From the NCBI GenBank assembly GCA_902827055.1, contig CADEHD010000166.1, positions 1 through 5,142 on the forward strand: 5,142 bases of DNA, read 5' to 3'. The notes beneath the pieces were generated by a model, which ran no database searches, had not been told where the DNA came from, and worked only from the letters and a program-made list of their open reading frames with translations. Below, one piece after another: positions 1 through 5,142 of the stretch. The stretch's first letter is position 1. Each line of letters begins with the position of its first letter. A program made the position numbers and the translations under genes. This DNA is from an uncultured Chloroflexota bacterium. Lineage in GTDB: Bacteria > Chloroflexota > Dehalococcoidia > UBA2979.

Positions 1-1209
1 CAGATATTCGTCCTGGTGGCGCTCTGGATGGTCGCGCTGTTCGGGCTGATCGGGCTTGCGGTGGACGTGGGGCTCATGTTCGTCGCGCGCGCCGAGCTGC
101 GCCGCGACGTCGACGCGGCTGCACTGGCGGCCATCGTGGAGATGCCGAACACGACGGCAGTCTCCACGCGCGCCACCGAGTACCTGACCGCGAATGACCC
201 GGCCGCCACGCTCACGAGCGTTCAGCCGAACGTGCCGGCCGCCGGTCAGATCACGCTCAACGTTTCGAAGCAGGTCCGGCTCGTCTTCCTGCCGCTCGTG
301 CCGGGTGTCGCCTCTCAACTCATCGGCGGCACGGACATCGCGGTCAGCGGCTCGGCCGTGGCCGGCGCAGGGGCGGCGGTCGACCTGGCGATGTCGATCG
401 ACGACACCGGGTCGATGGACTCCGGCTGCAACGCCACGCAGACCGACACCGACGGCACGTGCCCCATCAAGGAGGCGCGCGACGGGGCGAACGTCCTGAT
501 CGACCTCATCGGCGTGGGCGACGGCTCCGGGGTCGCGGCCGCATCGCTGGTCCCCTCGCGCGGTTGCTACAACGCGAGCGGTAGCAGTGGTTGCGTCGAC
601 TTCAGTGGCTCCGGCAACAAGGTCGTCGACCTCACCACGAACAACGTCACCATCGAGTCGGGGATCGCGCTCCTGGTGGCACAGGGAGGCTCGGGCACCA
701 ACATCTGCACCGGCGCCTTCTACGCTGGCGACCGCGTGCTGAATAGCGCCGGGGCGCGCGCGAACGCACGCAAGATCGTCATCGTCATGAGCGACTTCGC
801 GAACACGGGTGGCTCCAACCTGCCATTCCCGTCGCCCTACCCCTCGACGAAGTGCGCCCGCACGGGCTCGACGACGAACGCCTACATCAACGCCCAGGAC
901 CGCAAGACGCTGGAGGAGGTCAACCTCCACCGCACGGCCGGCGTGGAGTACTTCGTGATCGGCTACAACGTGTCCGGCACCGACACGACCGAGACGTGCA
1001 CCTCGACATGGTCCTCGACGATCCTCGCGGGCACGCAGACGGGCACGCGCACCTCGACGACTGACGTGTGGGACCGGCGACTCGGGAAGTGCGTGGCCTC
1101 CTCGACGGCGGGCACGAATGACCACTACTTCGAGGCGCCCACGTCCGCCGAGCTGAACGCGGCGTTCACGCAGATCGGCCGCATCATCTCCACGAGGCTG
1201 ATCCGGTGA
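1..1209 (+). CDS. TadG-like Tad/Flp pilus assembly protein with von Willebrand factor A domain (5' end outside window)
   Basis: The reading frame is open from base 1 (first residues QIFVLVALWM), so the true start lies upstream. The GTG at 16 falls inside the membrane segment and is an unlikely start. Residue numbers here count from that GTG. A hydrophobic helix (about 1-22) is followed by the TadE/TadG-like signature LAVDVGLMFVARAELRRDVD and an Ala-rich stretch. A VWA domain begins near 121. Its metal-binding MIDAS residues all appear present: D129-x-T131-x-S133, T228 within GSGTN, and D260 after a KIVIVMS strand. The C-terminus, ELNAAFTQIGRIIS, is typical of VWA proteins of this group. Eight cysteines (138, 149, 184, 193, 231, 280, 328, 359) suggest disulfides outside the cytoplasm. 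In Tad systems such proteins are envelope or pilus-associated; an adhesive role is inferred. It overlaps the following TadE-like gene by 4 bases, so the two are surely co-translated. Confidence 0.92.
   Translation, partial: QIFVLVALWMVALFGLIGLAVDVGLMFVARAELRRDVDAAALAAIVEMPNTTAVSTRATEYLTANDPAATLTSVQPNVPAAGQITLNVSKQVRLVFLPLVPGVASQLIGGTDIAVSGSAVAGAGAAVDLAMSIDDTGSMDSGCNATQTDTDGTCPIKEARDGANVLIDLIGVGDGSGVAAASLVPSRGCYNASGSSGCVDFSGSGNKVVDLTTNNVTIESGIALLVAQGGSGTNICTGAFYAGDRVLNSAGARANARKIVIVMSDFANTGGSNLPFPSPYPSTKCARTGSTTNAYINAQDRKTLEEVNLHRTAGVEYFVIGYNVSGTDTTETCTSTWSSTILAGTQTGTRTSTTDVWDRRLGKCVASSTAGTNDHYFEAPTSAELNAAFTQIGRIISTRLIR
1194..1197 (+). promoter_or_regulatory. Ribosome binding site for the TadE-like gene
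   Basis: GAGG lies 8 bases before the GTG at 1206, inside the last codons of the preceding gene. It supports the GTG start, which preserves the 16-residue basic leader needed before the prepilin-type cleavage site. The next in-frame Met (residue 19) would remove that site. Confidence 0.55.
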
Positions 1210-1712
1210 CCGCCCTCCGCGGCGCGCTCCGCTCACTCGCACGCGAAGGCGGCCAGACGATGGTCGAGTTCGCGCTGGTTTCGACGCTGTTCATGACGCT
1301 GGCCATGGCCATCATCGAGTTCGCGCTCATCGCGCAGGCGTGGGCGACCATCCAGCACGCGGCCATGGAGGGGGCGCGCTACGCCTCGACGGGCGAGACG
1401 GACTGCCCCGGCATTACCGGAGATCGGGTCGTCTGCATCACCAGCGTGACGAAGACGGCGACCACCGGCATCCCCGGCGCGGGCGCGGGCTCGGCGCTGA
1501 TCACGGTCGGCCTCGAGTCCTGGCAGTACCCCGCGTACGCGAACCCGTCCGCCGCCAACGACCCGGGCGGCGCCTGCGACGCGGTGAACGTCACGGTCAG
1601 CTACACGCACAATATCGTCCTCCCGCTGCTCACGTTCATGGCCCCCTCCGGGATCGCGATGTCGGCGGAGCGCCGCACACTGGCCGAGCCGTTCAACACC
1701 TGCGGCAGCTGA
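1206..1712 (+). CDS. TadE-like pseudopilin of a Tad/Flp pilus system
   Basis: This 168-residue protein carries the TadE-like signature. A short basic leader with Arg at 5, 9 and 13 ends in Gly15-Gly16, followed by QTMVEFALVSTLF. Cleavage after Gly16 would place Glu21 at +5 and Phe22 at +6, matching the prepilin-peptidase (TadV-type) rule for TadE/TadF pseudopilins. One hydrophobic helix spans about 20-45 and leads into AWATIQHAAMEGARYAST, the usual TadE continuation. The rest (about 60-168) should lie outside the membrane and has four cysteines (67, 77, 124, 166). TadE proteins are minor pseudopilins required for Flp pilus assembly. Its GTG start shares four bases (GTGA) with the upstream stop codon, indicating translational coupling. 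It appears to be the last gene of its cluster, because the next gene faces it. I assign the family with confidence but not orthology to a named tadE or tadF, since the two are similar. Confidence 0.94.
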   Translation: MTALRGALRSLAREGGQTMVEFALVSTLFMTLAMAIIEFALIAQAWATIQHAAMEGARYASTGETDCPGITGDRVVCITSVTKTATTGIPGAGAGSALITVGLESWQYPAYANPSAANDPGGACDAVNVTVSYTHNIVLPLLTFMAPSGIAMSAERRTLAEPFNTCGS

Positions 1713-1726
1713 GGCGCGGCGCACCC

Positions 1727-1756
1727 GCGGCCCCGTTGCGGCCCCGTTGCGGCTCC
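1727..1756. repeat. 11-bp tandem repeat between convergent genes
   Basis: The unit GCGGCCCCGTT occurs twice end to end (1727-1737 and 1738-1748), and a partial third copy begins GCGGC at 1749. It lies in the 66-base gap between the converging TadE-like and hydratase-like genes. It does not fold into a clear hairpin with a T-tract, so I do not call it a terminator. A short slippage duplication is the simplest explanation. Confidence 0.8.
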
Positions 1757-1778
1757 ATCCCCACTCGATCGCCCTCGG

Positions 1779-2627
1779 TCAGCGTGCCTGGAAGATGGGC
1801 TCGCGCCGCTCGACGAGGGCCTGCCGCGCCTCGTTGGCGTCCTCGGAGGTCGCCAGGATGCCAGAGGCGTTCGAGGTCAGCACGGCGGTGGTCTCGAGTG
1901 AGGCGTCGAGCGCGGCTCGGATCACCCGCTTGTTGATCCACACGGTGAGCGGCGGCATGCGCATGATGCGCGCGCACAGCGCTCGCACCTCGGCCTCGAG
2001 GTCGGCGGCGGGCACCAGGCGGTTCAGCACGCCCCACTCGTACGCCCGCTGCGCATCGAGGTGCCCCGTAAACGCGAACTCGAGCGCGCGGCCCAGCCCG
2101 GCCATCCTCGGCAGGTAGTACGCGCCCCCGTTCTCGATGATCTGCCCCACCTGGTGGTACGTGATGAACTGGGTGTGCTCGCTGCCGTATCGGATGTCGC
2201 ACTGCAGCGCCATGTCCATCCCGAACCCGGCCGCGGGTCCGTTCACCATCGCGATCGTGGGCTTGCGCACGAAGGACAGGTCCTTGATGAGCTTCGTCAG
2301 CCCGTAGTAGAAGCGCTGCCGATTCTGGTCGGGGCCCGGCTGCGCGGGCGCGTTCCCGAGGTAGTTGTCGCCCGCTACAAAGCCCTCGGCGCCGCGCACA
2401 TCGACGCCCGCGCAGAACCCGCGACCGACCCCCGTCAGCACGATGACCTTGACCTCCGGATCGTCGTCGGCGGCGCGCATGTACTCGCCGACTTTCGCCA
2501 GCGTGCCGGTGCGCTCGGCGCCACCGACGGCCGCGTTCAGGCGTTCGGGCCGGTTGAACTTGATCCAGAGGATCCCGCTGTCCTCCTTCTCGTAGAGCAG
2601 GTAAGGCACTCGTTCGAGCTCTTGCAC
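1779..2627 (-). CDS. Enoyl-CoA hydratase/isomerase (crotonase) superfamily protein
   Basis: From the chosen GTG start (2627) the product has 282 residues, slightly longer than the common 255-270. A GAGGAG ribosome site 6 bases upstream, and the family-like beginning just after it (YLLYEKEDSGILWIKFNRPE), favour this start over an ATG 45 codons earlier. Crotonase landmarks in order are: NRPERLNA (25-32), oxyanion segment GRGFCAGVD (68-76), second oxyanion segment NGPAAGFGMDMAL (129-141), CDIRY (143-147), TGHLDAQRAYEWGVLNRLVP (187-206), and the C-terminal tail EDANEARQALVERREPIFQ. Such enzymes stabilise a thioester enolate of acyl-CoA substrates in the cytoplasm, often in fatty-acid or aromatic degradation. 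The two usual hydratase glutamates seem altered: the first position is Asp138 and the second is Tyr157 or His158. Glu165 sits where dienoyl-CoA isomerase has a catalytic Asp. Simple hydratase activity is therefore doubtful, and the substrate is unknown. No pathway partners flank it. Confidence 0.95.
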   Translation of the reverse strand: MQELERVPYLLYEKEDSGILWIKFNRPERLNAAVGGAERTGTLAKVGEYMRAADDDPEVKVIVLTGVGRGFCAGVDVRGAEGFVAGDNYLGNAPAQPGPDQNRQRFYYGLTKLIKDLSFVRKPTIAMVNGPAAGFGMDMALQCDIRYGSEHTQFITYHQVGQIIENGGAYYLPRMAGLGRALEFAFTGHLDAQRAYEWGVLNRLVPAADLEAEVRALCARIMRMPPLTVWINKRVIRAALDASLETTAVLTSNASGILATSEDANEARQALVERREPIFQAR

Positions 2628-2633
2628 GCGGCA

Positions 2634-2639
2634 CTCCTC
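2634..2639 (-). promoter_or_regulatory. Ribosome binding site fixing the start of the enoyl-CoA hydratase-like gene
   Basis: Read on the minus strand this is GAGGAG, with 6 bases before the GTG at 2627-2625. This near-perfect Shine-Dalgarno site decides the start and excludes the in-frame upstream extension. Confidence 0.75.
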
Positions 2640-2763
2640 ACGCCCGGATCGACCTGGACAGCGCACGTTGTACACCCTCGGCGGCCGCGCGAGCAGCGGT
2701 CGGCGCTCGCCGGTAGGGCTCCCGCTTGGCGCGACGAGGTCAGATGATGACGCGGGCTGCACC

Positions 2764-2769
2764 GGGAGG
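2764..2769 (+). promoter_or_regulatory. Ribosome binding site for the DUF4383-like gene
   Basis: GGGAGG lies 4 bases before the ATG at 2774. The spacing is a little short, but it is the best site here and supports this start over the in-frame ATG at 2726. Confidence 0.5.
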
Positions 2770-2773
2770 CGTC

Positions 2774-3202
2774 ATGCAGAGCATCCGTGCCTTCGCGTGG
2801 TTCTACGCCGCGCTCTTCCTGTCGGTGGTGCTGGTGGGCTACATCCCCGCCCTGAACGACGATGATGGCAACCTACTCGGGCTGTTCAGCCTCCAGATCT
2901 ACGATGACGCGCTCCACCTCGGCTCCGCGATCTGGGCAGGCTTCGCGGCGTGGCGCTCGGAGGCAGCGTCGCGGGCGTACTTCCGCATCTTCGGTCCGCT
3001 CTATTTCCTCGATGGCGTCGTGGGGCTGTTGACCGGCAACGGCTACCTCGACCTCGGCATCCTGCTGCAGGGGCCGAACGACCTGTCGTTCGCCGTCCGA
3101 GTCGCCGCGAACACGCCCCACCTGCTCATCGGCGGCTTCGCGGCGGCGATCGGCTACCTCCTGCCGGGGCGCGACACGAGCGCGCGCGCCGCAGCACGGT
3201 GA
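2774..3202 (+). CDS. Small four-helix membrane protein, DUF4383-like
   Basis: The 142-residue product begins MQSIRAFAWFYAAL. I chose this ATG because it follows GGGAGG and sits directly before the first membrane helix; an ATG 16 codons upstream would add an unlikely Arg-rich leader. Four hydrophobic segments are visible at about 7-24, 46-60, 68-87 and 113-131. The pattern DDALHLGSAIWAGFAAW, then SRAYFRIFGPLYFLDGVVGL, and a final NTPHLLIGGFAAAIGYLL resembles DUF4383 proteins, where His residues start the second and fourth helices (here His48 and His116). That family has no established function, and I assign it by pattern alone. The tail after 131 is short, polar and Arg/Ala-rich. The gene is followed after 19 bases by the uncharacterised gene at 3222 on the same strand, which suggests a two-gene transcript. 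Confidence 0.82.
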   Translation: MQSIRAFAWFYAALFLSVVLVGYIPALNDDDGNLLGLFSLQIYDDALHLGSAIWAGFAAWRSEAASRAYFRIFGPLYFLDGVVGLLTGNGYLDLGILLQGPNDLSFAVRVAANTPHLLIGGFAAAIGYLLPGRDTSARAAAR

Positions 3203-3221
3203 GCAGCCCGGTGAGCACTGC

Positions 3222-4301
3222 ATGAGGCGTCGCTGGCGAGTACTGCTCGCGATCCTGGTCACGCCCGTCGTCGCGACGGCCGCGTTCATCGCGGGGTTCG
3301 AGGTCGCGTGCCGGGGCAGCGACGCCTCGGCAGCCACGCCGGCCGAACCGTCGCGGATGGACGCCGCGGACCACCGTCCCGAGGCCCAGAGCTGGCTCAC
3401 CTACCCCGAGTGGTACATCGTCTACTCCTCGGAGGCGTTCGCCCGCACGCTGGAATCGTCGCGTCCGAGCCAGTTCGGCTACGCGCGCGACGTCCGGGCG
3501 TTCTGGGGCAGCTACTGCGCCGTCAACCGCGCGACCGCGGGCATGGCGGACCGGACCACGTACAAGGTCACGATCTACACCATCGGCTTCTCGTACACGG
3601 CGGAGCTGGCGGTCAAGGCGGCCTACGAGTGGACGCTCGGGCGCGCCTTCGAGTGGGGCGCGGGCTACCCGAGCGCCGCGGACCTCGAGAGCGCGCGACT
3701 CCAGGCGGAGTACGGGCGCTTCCTCCACGAGACGCCGTGGTACGCGTACCCCTTCGGCGACGCGCTCGACCGGCTGTGGTCCGCGGACATCGAGGCGCAC
3801 CCGGTGCGCCACATCGAGCGGCTGGTGGTGCTCAGCGTCGAGTACGGCGCGAAGTCGCTCTACGGGCGCGTGCTGGGCGCGGTGGTCGGCGCGACGGGGC
3901 AGGACCAGCGCACGATGCGCCTCGTGGCGCGGGCCGACGCGCGCGCTCTCGCAGCGGTCGATCCGCGGCTCGCCGTGGAGCACGATATCGGCGGCGGGCT
4001 CGTCCTCGTGACGGTGCCGCGCTACGAGCAGTTCACGGACCTGACGCGGGCCATGGCACGCGCGGGCATCGACCTCGTGGAGATCGCGGGCAACGACGAC
4101 ATCTTCGTGACCCTGCTCGCATCGGACGGAGCTCCGCCGCCGACCTTCGGGGAGCGCCTGTTCGCGACGCCGGTGCAGGGCGCCGAGGGCGAGGCGCGCA
4201 TGGTGCGCGTCGGGGTCTCGGTGCGGGTGACCGACCTGCTCGAGTTGGTGCGTGCCGCCGAGGCCAGCGGCGCCCGCCTCGAGCACGTGTACGACTACTG
4301 A
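3222..4301 (+). CDS. Uncharacterised membrane-anchored protein with YPEWYIVY and TPWYAYPFG motifs
   Basis: I do not recognise a named function for this 359-residue protein. The N-terminus RRRWR followed by a hydrophobic segment (about 7-28) looks like a signal anchor or uncleaved signal peptide, placing the rest outside the cytoplasm. A Cys at 30 lacks a proper lipobox. After a low-complexity linker (31-56) come aromatic-rich blocks that look conserved: TYPEWYIVYSSE (60-71), FWGSYC (94-99), YTIGFSYTAELAVKAAYEWTLGR (119-141), EYGRFLHETPWYAYPFG (163-179) and VEYGAKSLYGR (206-216). The last 100 residues appear to form alternating strands and helices, with two similar strand-TDL-helix units. The ATG at 3222 has a weak GGTGAG site 6 bases upstream, and the preceding gene stops 19 bases before it, so the two are probably co-transcribed. 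Its stop overlaps the end of the opposing FAD oxidoreductase gene by 7 bases. Codon use is strongly coding-like. Gene reality is well supported; function is open. Confidence 0.87.
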   Translation: MRRRWRVLLAILVTPVVATAAFIAGFEVACRGSDASAATPAEPSRMDAADHRPEAQSWLTYPEWYIVYSSEAFARTLESSRPSQFGYARDVRAFWGSYCAVNRATAGMADRTTYKVTIYTIGFSYTAELAVKAAYEWTLGRAFEWGAGYPSAADLESARLQAEYGRFLHETPWYAYPFGDALDRLWSADIEAHPVRHIERLVVLSVEYGAKSLYGRVLGAVVGATGQDQRTMRLVARADARALAAVDPRLAVEHDIGGGLVLVTVPRYEQFTDLTRAMARAGIDLVEIAGNDDIFVTLLASDGAPPPTFGERLFATPVQGAEGEARMVRVGVSVRVTDLLELVRAAEASGARLEHVYDY

Positions 4302-5142
4302 GGCCGCGCCGCGAGCACGCCGTCGATCTCCGGCGCGTACCGCGCATACCAGGTGTTACTGAACCGCCCATCCGGGTCCCACGCGCGCTTCGCCTCGAAG
4401 AACGCCGGGATCTCGGGGTACGCGCGCAGGAGCTGGGCCGCGGTGTAGTGCAGCTGGTACGGCAGGAAGAACCGACCGCGATGCTGCGCGGCGAGGTCGA
4501 TGAGCTCGCTGGTCAACTCGGCCATCCGCTGCGTCCCGAGGGCGTCGGTTGGCTGGTTGAGGTACAGCACGACGGAGAACGCAGGCTCCGGCGCGTACGT
4601 GAGCATGTTGTCCTCGGCATGCACGACACGCACGGAGGCGTTGAGGAGGTTGGCCTCGCGCCGGCGCAGCACGTCGCGGAGGTCATCAATGAACGGGATC
4701 AGCTCGGCGCGCGGCACGAAGTACTCGTGGAGGATGTCCGTGTCGCCCGCGAGCGCGTTCTGCAGGTAGGGCACGCTGTCGTGCATCGGCTCGTTGCGAC
4801 TGACGAGGCAGGCCTCCCCCTCTCCGATCGCCTGCGCTCGCGTGACGGTGCACGACTCGAAGCGCGGCTCCAGGTAGCGCTCCGCCCACCACTTGGTCGA
4901 CTTGAGGAGGTCGTTGCGCTTCGACAGGTTGAGGAGTGCGCGCCGGAGCTTCGTCGATGACGCCTCGGCGAGGGGCGGGCGCTCCAACCCGGCGTCATCA
5001 ACGCGGTGGTAGCTGTAGACCAGGCCCTCGCGGAGCAGCGAACCCGGCGCGGTCGACAGGTGCACGTACATCAGGCCGACGTCCCGGTCCGCCTCGATCG
5101 CGCTGAACAGCGCGGGGAAGTCGCGATAGTCGATTACGGTCC
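4295..5142 (-). CDS. FAD-linked oxidoreductase (VAO/PCMH type), C-terminal part, start outside window
   Basis: The frame is open to the right edge; its first visible residues are TVIDYRDFPALFSAIEADRD. The start and the N-terminal FAD-binding (PP-loop) domain therefore lie beyond the window. About 281 residues remain, covering the substrate-binding and cap region. Recognisable pieces in visible numbering are: NEPMHDSVPYLQN (116-128), ILHEYFVPRAEL (136-147), LPYQLHYT (226-233) and the terminal block FFEAKRAWDPDGRFSNTWY (247-265). That last block is typical of the end of FAD-linked oxidases and reductases of the alditol oxidase, aldonolactone oxidase and delta-24 sterol reductase type. Such enzymes use bound FAD to oxidise an alcohol or reduce or oxidise a C-C bond; the substrate cannot be read from this part. 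No frameshift or truncation is seen. Its stop overlaps the stop of the converging gene, so it belongs to a separate minus-strand transcript. Confidence 0.93.
   Translation of the reverse strand, partial: TVIDYRDFPALFSAIEADRDVGLMYVHLSTAPGSLLREGLVYSYHRVDDAGLERPPLAEASSTKLRRALLNLSKRNDLLKSTKWWAERYLEPRFESCTVTRAQAIGEGEACLVSRNEPMHDSVPYLQNALAGDTDILHEYFVPRAELIPFIDDLRDVLRRREANLLNASVRVVHAEDNMLTYAPEPAFSVVLYLNQPTDALGTQRMAELTSELIDLAAQHRGRFFLPYQLHYTAAQLLRAYPEIPAFFEAKRAWDPDGRFSNTWYARYAPEIDGVLAARPQ

Larger units (their letters stand above)
2628..2773. other. Divergent intergenic region
   Basis: This 146-base stretch separates the minus-strand hydratase-like gene from the plus-strand membrane-protein gene, so promoters for both must lie here or overlap it. 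I found no convincing -35/-10 pair on either strand, no operator-like inverted repeat and no small gene. Open frames run through it, but they give Arg/Pro/Ser-rich sequence unlike the adjoining proteins. Confidence 0.6.

Noticed and set aside
16..18. GTG as the start of the TadG-like gene.
   Set aside because: The frame is open to the left edge and the residues encoded before it continue the membrane helix, so the gene begins outside the window.
1233..1724. A minus-strand frame opposite the TadE-like gene.
   Set aside because: The Arg-rich product has no family features, while the opposite strand encodes a clear TadE-like protein.
1715..1729. A small hairpin (CGCGG/CCGCG) after the TadE-like gene as a terminator.
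   Set aside because: The stem is only 5 bp with no following T-run; this is common by chance in G+C-rich DNA.
2628..2762. A 45-residue N-terminal extension of the hydratase-like protein from an upstream ATG.
   Set aside because: The extension is Pro/Arg/Ser-rich and unlike crotonases, and a strong GAGGAG site marks the GTG at 2627 as the start.
2726..2773. An upstream ATG start for the DUF4383-like protein.
   Set aside because: It adds a polar Arg-rich leader before the first helix, while the ATG at 2774 has its own GGGAGG site.
3309..3311. Cys30 of the unknown protein as a lipoprotein attachment site.
   Set aside because: The preceding residues FEVA do not match a lipobox, since Glu sits at -3 where Leu is expected.
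3126..4286. A 386-codon open frame on the minus strand.
   Set aside because: It is antisense to the unknown membrane-anchored gene, with a composition dominated by Arg, Ala, Val and Glu and no recognisable motif. Long antisense frames are expected at this G+C content.
3308..4960. A 550-codon open frame on the plus strand spanning two genes.
   Set aside because: Its product is overwhelmingly Arg/Gly/Ala/Pro with no hydrophobic or domain pattern, as expected from an alternative frame of G+C-rich DNA. It covers the well-supported gene at 3222-4301 and lies antisense to the FAD oxidoreductase.

Overview
This is an ordinary chromosomal stretch from a bacterium of very high G+C content, roughly two thirds or more by eye, with strong G/C preference at third codon positions throughout. 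All six genes look alike in base composition, so nothing stands out as recently acquired. Tad/Flp pilus genes, an acyl-CoA family enzyme and a DUF4383-like membrane protein together suit a free-living environmental bacterium such as an actinobacterium, a chloroflexote or a myxobacterium-like lineage. The sequence alone does not settle the phylum.

Layout: (1) 1-1712, plus strand: the end of a Tad-type pilus cluster. It holds a TadG-like protein with a von Willebrand factor A (VWA) domain, cut by the left window edge, whose stop overlaps the start of a TadE-like pseudopilin. (2) 1779-2627, minus strand: an enoyl-CoA hydratase/isomerase superfamily enzyme converging on the pilus genes; the 66-base gap carries an 11-bp tandem repeat. 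(3) 2628-2773: a short divergent intergenic region. (4) 2774-4301, plus strand: a probable two-gene unit of a small four-helix membrane protein (DUF4383-like) and a 359-residue membrane-anchored protein of no function I recognise. (5) 4295-5142, minus strand: the C-terminal part of an FAD-linked oxidoreductase (VAO/PCMH type), cut by the right edge and overlapping the previous gene tail-to-tail by 7 bases.

How they work together: the first two genes belong to one surface-adhesion system, with the VWA protein as a likely extracytoplasmic adhesive or structural component and TadE as a minor pseudopilin. The remaining genes show no clear shared pathway. The enoyl-CoA hydratase-like enzyme and the FAD oxidoreductase could both act on lipid or sterol-like substrates, but that is only an inference from family. 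I saw no tRNA, rRNA, CRISPR array, insertion sequence, attachment site or convincing terminator. The most interesting items are the unrecognised 359-residue protein and the hydratase-like enzyme that lacks the usual catalytic glutamate pair. I found no convincing sign of a wholly new multi-gene system.
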